Below are positions 30,846 through 42,042 of a DNA stretch of 64,000 bases, piece after piece. The stretch spans positions 474,192 through 538,191 of the forward strand of contig BDSL01000077.1 of assembly GCA_003116995.1 (NCBI GenBank), given 5' to 3'. Below the pieces are notes generated by a model, which saw only the letters and a program-made list of their open reading frames with translations, had not been told where the DNA came from and did not search any database. Within the stretch, counting starts at the first letter, position 1, and every line of letters begins with the position of its first letter. The DNA is from Yamagishiella unicocca (Eukaryota > Chlorophyta > Chlorophyceae > Chlamydomonadales > Volvocaceae). A program made the translations under genes and the position numbers.

Positions 30846-32643
30846 TCAGTCTACCGTAACAGGAGGCCCTGATCCCAGCCGCCCCGCACGGCGGAGGGCG
30901 ACCCCTGTGATTGAGGAGGGCCCCTGTGTGGCCGACCTCCTCTTACGGCCAACGTCTCCATTTGGCAGCGCCGTCGCATGCTTCTTGTCCCCAACGACGA
31001 GAGGGCGTTTCGTCCGCGGGGGGCCATCATCAAGCGGAGGGGCGTCGTCGTCCTCGGAACCCTTGGTGACACGTGTTGCCTGGGACGCGAAGCCAGTGGG
31101 GCAAGCAAGTCCAGCGGCACTGGCAGACCTTGTGCTGCGACCCAGAGCCATCAGTCGTGCTGTAGTCTCTTTGCGATGGTCCTGTGTATCAGCAACAGCA
31201 CATGAGGGTGTCAGCAGCTACAACAGGTGGAACAGTGCCTCAGCCTAGGAACCCCCTATTCATGATCGTCGCCCCCCCACCCCCCACCCCTGTCTCAAAG
31301 AGAGTCTCACCTCGGTGTCACCAGCCCCCGCGCTCGCGCCCACGCGCATCATGCCCAGTGCTAATGCCCTCCCGCCGTCGGGGCCGACCACTGCTCCTAC
31401 ACGCATCAAGTGCTGCTGTTGCTCGCACTCCTGGCGGTCGGTGTGTCTTGGCCCCGACATCGTGAGGGGTCGGTGGGTGGGACGGACCCTACGTGTGATG
31501 TGGTTCGGTGGGACGGACCCTACGTGTGATGTGGTTCGGTGGGACGGACCCTACGTGTGATGTGGTTCGGTGGGACGGACCCTACATGGTGATGTGGTTC
31601 GGCGGGACGGACGGTGGCGAGTGTAAAAGCTGATCACCAGGGTAATTGGGAAAATGTATTGGTGGCCGTAATATAAACATGTAAACCCTGAGAGGTTGGG
31701 TCACCAAGCGACGGCTACAGCAGCAGCCACGACATCCTAGCCACTTGCCTGTGAGGCGCCAAGCTCTGTCGCAGGGACGAAGAATAGGGGCAAGGCGCTG
31801 TCGCGGCGTTCAACTTCGCGCGGTGGTGGCGGCACCATCAGCAACTGTTGGTGCTGCTGCACTGGCGGCGCAGCTGTAGCCATAGCCACCCCAGGCGTTG
31901 GCGGATGCTGCTGCCGCCTGTGCTGATTGTGCTGCCAACCCTCCTCCATTGCAGCCGCTGTCCGGTGGGCGGCTTGCTCCTGCGTGCCCATCGCACCTAG
32001 GCGTGCAGTCGGCTTTCTGCGGGACGGCAAGGGAGGAGGACGGGAAGTGTCGATACGGGAGAGAAAGCCCAGCGTTACAGGTGGATGATGTGGCGTGGTG
32101 GTGGTGGGGGAGGGGTTTGTAATACAGACGGGCTATGTGCAAAAGCTTGTAAACGGAGTCGCCCACGCCAGACACTTGCCTGTGAGGCGCTTGGCCCTCT
32201 AACACGGCTCGCCGGAGCCTTCTGTAAGGTGCCGCCAGTACCGTCGGGGCCACCACTGTCAATACCAGCGCACTCGAGGCCACAGCCGTCGCCACCCCTG
32301 TCACCTTGCTCCACATAACGCATTAGCGGCGGTGCAATTGGTAGCTGGCCGTTGGATCTCCATGGGATGTCCGACACTTCACTAATAGCCTCTCCAGTAT
32401 TTTGAACAGCAATTGTGGTGACTCAATGCCCAAATCTGCTTTCCTATCCACCAAAAGGTCCACGTCGGGATCCGAAACAGGGACACTCAGCAAGGTAGCG
32501 AACGCGGTGCGCAACGTCTCTGTCCCTGCGCCGTCGCCCGTGACGGCTGTGCCCCGCGCGTCCTCAACATCGGCATCGTCCTGATCCTCTTCATTCCAGG
32601 AGATAGCAAGGTCACCAGAACCTTCCAGTGCATTTCTCATCAT
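30846..32643 (-). CDS. Minus-strand gene of the 11 kb element, unknown product (several exons)
   Basis: The first exon (ATG 32643 to about 32323) encodes an acidic segment with DEEDQDDADVED-like character and SPQLLFKILERLL. Further coding-like blocks occur at about 32300-32180, 32030-31749 (Gln/His-rich, LPLFFVPATELGASQ) and 31151-30846 (EDDDAPPLDDGPPRTKRP, then RKRRS, a nuclear-signal-like basic patch, ending PVTVD and a stop). Two blocks end in the same CTCACAG|GCAAGTG context, which fits GC-AG introns. Exact junctions are not resolved. It starts 233 bp from the plus-strand gene at 32877, so the two are divergently transcribed. I do not recognise the family. Confidence 0.4.
31474..31612. 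repeat. 31 bp tandem repeat, about 4 units
   Basis: The unit contains GGTGGGACGGACCCTACGTG and TGATGTGGTTC; the last unit is slightly altered. Confidence 0.9.
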
Positions 32644-32876
32644 CTGTCGCTGAAATTTTCAAAATTTGACCTAGTGATTTGCTATTAATGGGGCCGCTTT
32701 GTGTAATGAACGCTGTAATTTTATAAGTTTTGCTCAAGCTGCTGTTTTGAAACGCCGCTAAGGAGGCGCAAAAAACCGATTGCTGCTATCGTACCAATTT
32801 GTACGAAGCCGCTCATCACCAGGACACCAGCCATACTGAACTGTCAGGTATACTTGCCCCCTAGCTGTCTGTTGCC
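32644..32876. promoter_or_regulatory. Putative bidirectional promoter of the 11 kb element
   Basis: This 233 bp AT-richer interval separates the start codons of two divergent coding regions in the 11 kb element. No specific factor site was recognised. The role is inferred from geometry. Confidence 0.4.
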
Positions 32877-34621
32877 ATGTCAGATGTAAGCTGGGGCCCG
32901 CTCGGCACGCAGGATAGTTACCCAAATTGGAATCCTGAACTCGACTATGATGCCATACATGGCGCAATAGGAACACAGGATATAGAATGGGCTCTAAACG
33001 AACACGAACGATACCAGCGTCGTGACAACCGGCAAGTCCCTGCGCAAGGGCCCGATTCTCCAGACCCCGGCACACAGGCCGTCAGCGCCGCAGCATATGA
33101 TGCTTTTTCAGGCCTTCAGGGCTCCGGCACACCGACTGGCAGCGCCAAGACCAGCGGTGAGACTGAACGATCCGCTCGCCCTCTCAGTGAAGATCCATGG
33201 TCCAGCACCTCGTCATTATCAGCCAGTCAACAGGCGCCATCGTCCGTTGCGTACAGCTCCGAACCAACACAGAGCAGCGATTCGGCAGGTAATTACGCTG
33301 TTGGATCGCGTGTTATGGAGCCATACCTAACCAAGTTGGTGGGGACATGTTGATCGAAAGTGGCATGTCCTGCTTTGTCTTGGGGGAGAGGTTGTGCTGG
33401 CCAGCGTGACATGCCTGGCACGGTGCCCATGGTGTAGGCGGCGAGGCTTCCGCTGATGACATGACCGATTGCGTCCCGGGCAACGATGGCGGAAGGACCC
33501 GTCGGCGCGCGGAGCGCTCCGCCTACACAAGAATCTCGGACGACCTCCCTCCCGAGGCCTCGGTGAGCACTTGCGCATTTGTTGCGTCATTCCTTGGTTT
33601 CAACGCTCTCCAAGTGAGCGGCCGCTGGACATGGTTTGGGGGGTTGGGAGCGGGCGATGGTTTCCTGTTGTGGGCGCTCCCAGTGGGGCACAGGCTCCTA
33701 GTGTAGTTCGGAAGTGCCACCCCAGGACGATTGAGGAAGCATTCCTCGGTACCGCGATGGCGCCACCCCACAGGTCCCGCCCACCAACACGCCATGTTCC
33801 ATGCGGAGAGCACCTGGGGCATGCTTATCAACCTAAATCACAACAGGCAGAACCCGGCAGCGAACATCATGTGCGCCGTCGCGGACTACACCCAGTCTCT
33901 ACTGTACGAGCTAGGTACGCTATCAGAGCTACCAGCCGCGACAGCATGCGGTGCGGATAACACGAGCTCCAGATCGACGTCTCTGCAAGCTCCAGTAGCG
34001 GGTTCATGCTCTCCGACACGCGCTCCTACCTTCACATGCTGTACTGCCGCCTTCTGCCGCCGCCAAGCGAGGGGGAGAGGAGGTGTGGGCCTTGGCCGCG
34101 GCTTCCCACTTGCGAGCCGGACAGATGACCCTCTCCCTGGAAGAGCACGCCAATCTACTCAATCGATTCATCATTGAATGCTCGAGCCGCAGCGGTTTGT
34201 GCTGGCGCTCAGTCGGGCCGAGAGGGCGCAGGCCAAGAACAGCGTGTCTTGGGTCCTGTCGCTGCACCAATCAGTCAGCGTTGGCCCACTAACGCTCCGC
34301 CCCGGCGCGTGGTTTTTGTGCAAACCCGGAGAGCGCAAGGTGCACAGCCTGTGGTTCGGGCGGGTCGTGAGCATTATGCAACACAGCGGCCCCGACGGCC
34401 TTAGCCGTGTCGTGCTCGAGGCGCAGTTGCATGAGTGCAAGGCCATCGACAGATACTACCGTATGCCGATCGTGTCGGCACACCCACCGCCCCACGCGTG
34501 CGGTCCCATGTGGCTCGCGGATGGCATTGTTCCCGTCCACTGCTGGGCGGCGGGCTTCAATGACCGCCGGGACAAGCTGCTGATGGTCGCCCGGTCGTGG
34601 TCCTTCCTCCAACGCCTCTGA
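32877..34621 (+). pseudogene. Plus-strand gene of the 11 kb element, frameshifted
   Basis: Exon 1 (ATG 32877 to 33288) ends at a GTAATT donor and encodes a polar N-terminus (ELDYDAIHGAIGTQDIEWAL). Exon 2 (33438-33562) joins in phase (G|GC) and has a basic patch, GRTRRRAERSAY, before a GTGAGC donor. The following coding runs on from about 33716 (HAMFHAESTWGML.., YTQSLLYEL). From about 33970 it needs three successive shifts of the same sense (near 33960, 34080 and 34170) to keep a protein-like sequence: SDTRSYLHMLYCRLLPPP, then SLEEHANLLNRFII, then LEPQRFVLALSRAE. The last segment (W-F-L-C-K-P-G, WFGRVVSIMQHSGPDG, GPMWLADGIVP) resembles C-terminal BAH-like regions of large transposon proteins, and the stop is at 34619-34621. 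It is probably the decayed transposase-type gene of the element. Missing single bases could also be assembly errors. Confidence 0.45.
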
Positions 34622-36759
34622 GGCGTTTTCTGTTGGTTTCTGCCAAGGACTAGGTGGGCGGATGACGTGTCACGCGTGCGGGGCTTTCTGTCTGCTGTGA
34701 GGCGGCTCACCCCTCTTGCCCCACCCCACCATCGCCTACTGGTTTCCCCCCCCCCTGCCCCGCATCTTCACGCCCAATCTTTTCTGCATCGTGCAGGCCT
34801 CCACTGTACCGTATATCATGCCACCCCTTCCCTGCCTCTGTCTCTTTCTCCGTGCCGCTGGGGCTGCTTCGTTGCTTTGACCCCTGTCTGCCCGCTCCGC
34901 GCCTGGCTGTTGTTCCTGACACTCCCTGGTGCCCCCTGCTCGCATGCTTCGCGTCAACCGCCTCCACCACCCGCTCTAGGTGAGTTCCGCCGCCGGGTTG
35001 GGCACCTGGTTTTTTGGTTTTTTTGCTAGTCGTTGCACTCTTGTGGGCGGGCGTCTGGACCTGCGTTTAGGCCTTCGCGTTCTCCAGTCCCCCATGGCGG
35101 CGCGGCGCGGCTTCGGCCTCCTACGATGAACGCCGGCGGACCTCATCTGGCAATTTCCGGCTTCCTAAACAACGTCCGCAACTCTTATGGTCGATATTCG
35201 GGCGGGTCGGGACCGTGCCGCGCTGTACGCTCTTCCATCGCTCACCACCACCCCCCAGTTCTCCAGCTAGCGCCCAAAACCGGTTCCATGAGGCGTTTCC
35301 TTGCGTTCCGCGGGGTCCTCGCTTCCTGTCGTCTCGCAGCAGCTGATTTAGCTTAGCCGCCGAAGGTCAACTTACGGCCTTCGGCTGCCGTATCCCCAAC
35401 CCAGTTGGCATGCATATCAAAACGTCTGTCCTAAACTGTTTTTTCCTGGCATCCACGGATCTTCCTCGAAACCCCACCATCCCTTGTGCCACCTTGCCCG
35501 CCTCCCCCGCACACACACATTCGCCCACTCAGCATTTATAAAACACACATTCGCCCACTGGCCCGCCCTTCTGAAGCGTCGGCAATCTGGTGGCGCTGGT
35601 GCGACCGGAGCGTGCTTGGGAGCCGCTGGTGGAGCTTGGCGCCATAAGCTACCGTTTCAGCAGCGGCAGCAATTGGCAGGGGAGGGGTGGGATTGGGGGA
35701 AGGCGGAGGGGAGGGGAGGGGAGGGTGGAGGGGTACGGAAGAGTTTGCCCGTGATGCTTTGGGGGTGTGGGTGGGAGGGGCGTGATCGGGACGAGCATGG
35801 TGCGCGGCGCTTTTGGCGCGGTGCCAGTACCGGCTCGGGAGACGCGGCGGCGTGCGGTAATGACAGGGTTGGCGGGCAGCAGCGGTTGACGTGCCCTGTG
35901 GCGTTAGTGCTGCTGTCGGTGGTGGGCTGGACGGTGTGACCTGGGCGGTGTAGGCGATGCAGTGGCGGGCCTAGCAGCTGACACGGGGGCAAACACGCGC
36001 CAGCACGCATCGCGCGGCAGAGGAGGGGGGTCATAAGCGCGGAGCTCGGTCAAGGGAGCCGTCAGTGTGCGTGCAACCCATAGGTTTGCGTTGAGGGGAA
36101 CAGAACATGGTGCCGCGGTGCGGGGTCAGGGTGAGGGGGAGAACAACCTCCGCCACTGCATCAGGATCGCAGCGTTTATCCTTTTGATGCTATGGTGATT
36201 ATGTTTCTTTGGCATGCGGTATTTGGCAAGCCGATGTTGCAGGAAGGGGCCGCTTGGCAATCTCGTTTCGAGGCGGGCAAACGAAGTAGTAGCGATGCGC
36301 CCGGCGTGTAGCGTATCGACAGTATAAATCGGTGACATGTTTCATTCTGTCCGGTGTATTCACCCTTACAGTAATTCGTGTAAGCACGGATCGATCGATG
36401 CGGGGGGAGAGGGGCCGCACGGCATAGCGAAACGCTGAACGGCACGTGAACGTGCTGTCAGTGGTTCCCTCCTAAAACAAGCGTTATACCTCCGATCCAA
36501 GCGATGTGCGACGAAACGCGAAAAAAGAGGTATCGCCATGAACACATCAGTAATGCGCCGGCTCGAAAAGACGACCACCTCGCATGCGAATTTGGCGTAT
36601 TATCATACGCGCGTATCATAAAACGCGTATTATAATACGGTCGCAACGCTGTATTTTTATACCAGACAGAATGATCGATGTACAATATGCCCTTTAAAAA
36701 GGCTTCCGGCTCTTGGTTCGGCACTAAAGGACTACAACATGTAAGCACATAGCTGATAC
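34622..36759. other. Right internal part of the 11 kb element, no clear gene
   Basis: Apart from the family 1 repeat at 35355-35478, only low-confidence frames are present. 36590-36655 is AT-rich with short inverted repeats built on CGTATTAT/ATACGCG. Confidence 0.45.
35355..35478 (-). repeat. Intron repeat family 1, free copy outside any known intron
   Basis: It aligns end to end with the intron copy at 11605-11732: both share GCCGCC.AAGGTCA, CTTCGGCT, GTATCCCCAACCCAGTT, CATGCAT, AAAC.TCTG and GCATCCACGG. It lies within the 11 kb transposon, not in a host gene. Confidence 0.8.
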
Positions 36760-36914
36760 ATCTAGCAGCCAGGCTAGCAGGCTAGCAGGCGGTGCCCTAG
36801 TTCCGTCCTTAGCAGCTGGCCTAGCACGCCCCTAGCAGGCGCCTAGCAGCCCAGTTATCAATCGGGGCCGCTAGCAGCCGCAGTTGATAGGCCCCTGCTA
36901 GGGCCCTGCTAGCC
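36760..36914. repeat. Right subterminal CTAG-rich region
   Basis: Repeated CTAGCAGG/CCTAGCA motifs mirror 25901-26095. Confidence 0.8.
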
Positions 36915-36943
36915 TATCTGATACGCCCATCCTCGCATAGGGA
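36915..36943 (-). repeat. Right TIR of the 11 kb element
   Basis: This 29 bp sequence is a perfect inverted match of 25872-25900. Confidence 0.9.
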
Positions 36944-38823
36944 TGTACAGGTTCGCAATATGGTTCAGCTTTGTTTTCGGCCCTTACTTATGTACAGGTT
37001 CGCGACAGAATGAAATCGTGAGCGGGGCTAAAGACATCAGATAAGTATGACCATAAACTGTACTGTAATACACCGTAACACCGTAACACACCGTATAAAC
37101 CCTAACACCGTAACAAAGCCAGCACCGTAAACACCATAACAACGAACAGGTGGTAAAACGCTAACGCTAGCAGTTACGTTAAGATTTGTGAAGAAAAAGA
37201 AACCTGCCGAACAAGGGTAGGTTTTTGGGGTCCCTGAAACGGCAGCGGCTGGACGGATGGACTGGGCAACCGTACGTGCATCGTGGATGCTATCTATTGC
37301 GGGCTTTGCGCAGCTATAGCCGGGTTAAGTGGGGGTAGGCCCCTTGGGCACGAGGCTGTACGGCAGAATGACTGTTCTCAGGACTTAGGCTAGGCGTGCT
37401 GGCAAGCAGTCTATCTTATTTTCTTGTTTTGTTGTTGGGAATCGGCCTCTACTTCGCCGAGTACCGAAGGTACCAGTGACCGTTCAGTGACTATAAAATG
37501 GAATGGCAAATAATGGCAACGAACGTATCGGCGGGTAGCGCTAGTTATTAATTATTAATTAGCGATTACCGTGCACTGTGCGTGCTCTTCATAGGTGTGT
37601 ACATGAAAATGGTCCCTATTTATCGAAACATCTATCGTGGGTTCCTATCTATATATGCGCATGCAAGCAGTAGTAATAATGACTCGCCTGGCGAGCGCCC
37701 CTACCTGCTGGTGGTGGCCCCTGACCGGTCGCCGATGACCCCCCTACACCGGATAATATAAAAGCGTGTTAGTGTTTTGGACCCATGCATAGGCGTGTGG
37801 TGCGTTTGTGGGTTCGTTGTTGGGTGCGGCTTGTTGCCGACCTTTGTTTGCGACCCTGCCTGCACATTTATTTTTGCCTTTGCTGTATTTTCGTTGAGTA
37901 GTGTAGCACACTTTTTTTATGGTTGATTTGACGTTGATCGCTCGTTCCGTTTTGCTGTTGCGCCCACGCACGCAATCCGCGTGGCTCTGCTTTTTTGGCT
38001 ATCTACGTACCCCCTCTTGTCCTGATTTTGCCAGGCATCTTTTGTGTTTTTCGAGGCTTGCCTGCGCCCTTGATTGGGGGGCGCCTGCTGGGTTCGTTCA
38101 GCCCCGGCTACGTATCGTATGTATGATGAGGTCCGGCATGCATGGGCCCGTGCCCCTCTCCTATCTTGTCCTGGGTTCGACCGGGCTTACTTGAAGTCAC
38201 TGTTACAATGAACAGGAGGATTTGCCACCACCTCTATACCCAGCAGGTTCGTAGGTCTGGGTAGATTTGGTCGGGTTCGGCGTCGCTCGCTTCGTTTTGC
38301 TGTTGTGCGTACGTACCCACGCCCTCATTCCGGCGGGCGCGCAACTAACCCAGGGCTGTCCCTTTCCTTGTACGACCTTTGGCCGGCCGTGTGGTTCATC
38401 ATAAACATTATTATTAATCATTTGTAAAAAGTTATAGTAGGATCCTTCGTAACGGTGAACGGGCACATATGTACCTCGTGACGAACTAACAGGAGGTGGG
38501 CTGCTGGTGGCTGCTGGGGTAGGTATAAAAGCTGGCGCAATAGCAATGGCTGTTTATTCTAGAAGTGCTCATGCGCTGGTGCCTTGCTTTAAGGTGGTAC
38601 CTGCCACTGATCGTGGCCTATCCTGGCCTACCTTCAATCGCCGATTATCCCGTGACTTAACAACCCGCCGACCTTTCAAGGCGATCGATTCGCTTTGCCC
38701 TCACGCCCTTGACACGTGTGAGCTCACTTCGTCATCTACACCTCTTTTATTGACGGGTCATTAGACGCCTTGCTTCATTGTCTATCTCTCGTCCGCGCGC
38801 GGTCGTGCAATAATCAAGCAACA
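36944..38823. other. Satellite remnant and promoter side of the matrix-protein gene
   Basis: 36944-37010 continues the satellite interrupted by the 11 kb element. 37060-37145 holds short CCGTAACA repeats. Two related blocks at about 37930-37970 and 38270-38320 (TCGTTTTGCTGTTG context) form a diverged pair. No gene was found; the 3' part should contain the promoter of the gene at 38824. Confidence 0.45.
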
Positions 38824-40117
38824 ATGGCTCGCAAGGAGTTCTCCTGCTGGCGAGCGCCCCTGCTGCTGGCGCTGCTGGCCCTTGCAGCGGCACAAAAGTC
38901 TGGTGGCGGTGGCAAACGTAAGTATCTTCCTGAGTACTCCTCTCAAAAGCGACAGATTGATTGCTTGCCTGCACAGCATCGATGGCTCTTCAGCACTTCT
39001 ACATACCTGACTGGATCCTTCGTACCATCATTCCGCTAGCTCATGTAGTTATTCCTACAGAAAGGCAGATAGAGTGCTGATGAGGATGATGCCGCGCAAG
39101 CGTGACTTCTGACCATTTGAAATTAACACGAGATTAAAGTGTCCGCAATTATAATGTATACTTCATCAACAAAAAAGATGACCGATGGCCCGTACATACG
39201 CTTGTTCCGATTGTTATGCCAATGTTTCTGCAGTAGTCCTGCCATCGCCGCCTAGGCCACCGCCGCCGCCTCCGTCGCCTCCGTCGCCTCTTCCGCCGTC
39301 GCCTAAGCCTCCGTCGCCTCTTCCGCCGTCGCCTAAGCCTCCGTCGCCTCGTCCGCCGTCGCCTAAGCCGCCGAGCCCTCTCCCACCGCCGCCATCCCCC
39401 AAGCCGCCCCGCCCTCCACCGCCGTCACCGTCTCCTCCACCGCCTTCTCCCCCACCGCCATCGCCACCTCCTCCATCCCCTCCGCCCCCTCCGCCGCCGC
39501 CCCCCCCGCCACCACCGTCCCCGCCTCCCCCGCCTCCCCCGCCTCCCTCGCCTCCCCCGCCACCTCCCCCTCCGCCGCCGCCCCCTCAGCCGCCACCCCC
39601 GCCACCACCTCCCCCGTCTCCCCCTCCGCCACCACCCCCTCCATCCCCTCCACCGCCTCTCCCACCACCTCCCCCTCCGCCGCCCCCCCCTCCGCCACCT
39701 ACCCCGCCACCTCCCCCGCCACCTCCCCCGCCACCTAGCCCGCCACCTCCCCCGCCACCTCTCCCTCCGCCGCCACCGTCACCGCCTCCGCCTGACCCAC
39801 CGTCTCCCCCATCTCCACCTCCTCCGACCCCGCCCGACCCACCTTCGCCGCTGCCTCCCTCCCCGTCACCGCCGCCGCCTAGTCCCGCGCCACCTTCTCC
39901 GCCACCTTCACCTGCACCGCCCTCTCCCGCACCCCCGACGCCGCCACCTCCGCCACCGCTGCCGCCCTCTCCCTCACCCCCACCGCCATCACCGACGCCT
40001 CCCAGCCCGCCACCTCGACCGCCTTCGCCTCGGCCGCCATCACCGAAACCACCCGCCGGCAGTGGCGGCGGCGGCGGCGGCGGCGGCCGCAGGAGGCTAA
40101 GGCGTCAGGTAGCCTAA
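38824..40117 (+). CDS. Secreted hydroxyproline-rich (pherophorin/extensin-type) glycoprotein
   Basis: Exon 1, 38824-38917, encodes a signal peptide (MARKE.., hydrophobic APLLLALLALAAA, cleavage likely before QKSGGGGK). Exon 2, 39234-40117, joins in phase (C|TA) after a TTTCTGCAG acceptor, for 325 residues in total. About 270 residues are SP/PP repeats: SPKPPSPLPP first, then long (S)PPPPPP runs, then SPAPPSP and PSPRPPSP. A Gly run and RRRLRRQVA end the protein. Such Ser-Pro blocks are substrates for prolyl hydroxylation and glycosylation in volvocine walls and matrix. The globular pherophorin domains are absent, so either this is a short rod-only protein or another exon follows the basic end. 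A candidate TGTAA lies at 40463-40467. Confidence 0.75.
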
Positions 40118-40149
40118 TTTGAAGGCAGGTTAGGGCCGCAAATAAGTTG

Positions 40150-40290
40150 ACCGAGGCATGCAAGATGGAGTGATTGCACATCTATCGGCGTCCATGCAAG
40201 CTCTTCGCTCGAAGATACAAACCCGACCCTGCATGCAAAATGAAGTGATTATACATCGGCATTCATCATTCATGCATGCAAGCTCCTCAA
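40150..40290. repeat. Imperfect 76 bp tandem duplication in 3' flank
   Basis: GCATGCAAGATGGAGTGATT (about 40156) and GCATGCAAAATGAAGTGATT (about 40232) are followed by similar sequence, including CATGCAAGCTC. Confidence 0.65.
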
Positions 40291-40462
40291 TTCTACCTGT
40301 ACGCGCGCAACAACGGATGTACTGCTTCTGCTGTCCTACATTACGTAATTGGCAGCCGAGGGGGACCGAGTGCGGTCCTTCGCCGTACGCGTCATGCATT
40401 CGTAGCGGCGATAGGTTCGTCGATCGCGGCAGTTGTGCATGGCGTAGCAGCGAACAGCAGGG

Positions 40463-40467
40463 TGTAA
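40463..40467 (+). terminator. Candidate poly(A) signal TGTAA
   Basis: It lies about 350 bases after the stop of the hydroxyproline-rich protein gene. Confidence 0.45.
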
Positions 40468-42042
40468 TGCTTGGACAACAGAGATAGAGAACTAACCGGC
40501 GATTATTGAGGTGTATGGGTAGATAGTAACTGTGCCCTGTATCCAGCATCTCCCGCAGCTGCAGCTGCTGCTGCTGCTAGCTGCTGCTGAATATGGTGTC
40601 AGCAGCCGTGTGTCTTGATGATCGGTCGTCGAACCATGGTCGTCGTCGATGGCTGGTCGATGCTCGGTGCGTGGTCGAGAAGAATCCGGGCGGGACGGAT
40701 AAGGCAGGCAGGGTGCATCACCAACTTGCTCAAAATCCGCCGTCCATAGCCCACCTTGATACGATAGCGTAGCGGCGAGGGTACGACAGCGACACAAGGA
40801 TAATGGACCATGTAGGCGTGCATCGTCCCATGTCCGCGGGGCCTATCTACGTAGAATCCTGCTGCGCTGCCTATCTGTTATGAAAGTTGCTTGTATTAAT
40901 TTGTACTACTTAAAAGCCATGTGTAGCAGGCGAGCAGCCAAGCAAAGGCTTCTCGAGATGCTGGGAGAGCGCTTTGCGTGCTTAGGTAGTGTTCGCAAGG
41001 GCCGTACATTTGTCGTACACCTGCTACGTACGTACACCATGCTAGACATGCTACGCTACCATGCCTAGCTACGGCAGCACGACGTCCGGTTAGTTTGGCC
41101 CCGCCCGACCAGCACGCAGAAGGCTGCCGTGTGTCTGCTGATCTGCTGAGACGTCCCTACCTGTCACTCCCGCCGGGCGCCAGCGCGGAGGTTTTACCCG
41201 CCGTACTGGTCCTGGAGCCATCCAGGGTGTTTCGTGTATGCTCGCTCGTCTGCTGTTGCCGTATGGTAACTATAGTGCCTCTGCTGCTGAGATGATTTAA
41301 CATGCCATGCTATGATTTCGGTTCGTTTCTACTCGAACACGATGGCGATACGTACGTGTGGGTTTTTCGATTCAGGTCGGGGCGCAACAGGGCCCTTCTG
41401 ACCAATTCCGTTGGTGCTGCAAGGTACTTCGCGGGACCACGCCTTGTTTCTCGATTGGCGTGGTTAGCTCTTCTGCTTGGTTGATCAGGAACTATAGCTG
41501 TAACACACCGCGCTTCAAAAAGGCCCCCGGCTCCTTCGTTGCTTACTTGGCTTCGGTGCAGCTGCGTGAGTAGGTTACGATCCAGCATCCAGCAGGCCGG
41601 TGCAGCCGCCGCTGTCGTCAGCACCGCCATGCATTACGTTTCGAACTTGAGAACGACCTTGCGGCTTGGTAACCTGCGGCCAGCCTGCCACGCAGCAGCG
41701 ACAATTTAGTCCGCGGGCGGGACTGTGGTTTACGGAAGGTGTATGTGGACTCCGTCAGCCGCAGCTCTTCACAACTTTGCATGCTTGCTGGATGCATCCC
41801 TTATAAATGCGTGTAGATGACAGTAAAATGTATCCCAGCCTGTATGTGGCAAAAGCAGGGAAGCACCGTCCGTCTCCATGCTGGCCGCGTGAGCAGCTGC
41901 TGGCAGCAGCGACGAGCCTGCCACAGCTCGACGCAGCCATGCTCGCTAGATGTTTCGCACAAAGCACATATGTTTATATAAACAATGGCTGGGTGATGAG
42001 GATACGATTGCGTGGCCACTCGTGAGGGAGCATCGTCAACTG

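Larger units (their letters stand above)
25872..36943. mobile_element. 11,072 bp DNA transposon with 29 bp perfect TIRs
   Basis: The terminal inverted repeats at 25872-25900 and 36915-36943 are perfect over 29 bp and begin TCCCTATGCGAGG. Both ends are flanked by TG (25870-25871 and 36944-36945), a candidate 2 bp target duplication. Joining the flanks restores a continuous satellite motif (CCCTTATG/TACAGGTTCGC) that also exists intact at 36975-37005. Both subterminal regions (25901-26095 and 36760-36914) are packed with GCTAGCAGG/CCTGCTAGC motifs, as expected for transposase-binding subterminal repeats. Inside are two divergent coding regions, a nested LINE and an intron repeat family 1 copy. 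I cannot assign a superfamily. A CACTA/Plavaka/KDZ-type large transposon is possible, but no catalytic motif was recognised. Confidence 0.8.

Noticed and set aside
32877..34621. Assignment of the transposon gene to KDZ, Plavaka or CACTA transposases.
   Set aside because: No catalytic triad or diagnostic zinc motif could be recognised by eye. Only a loose C-terminal BAH-like resemblance was seen, so the family is left open.
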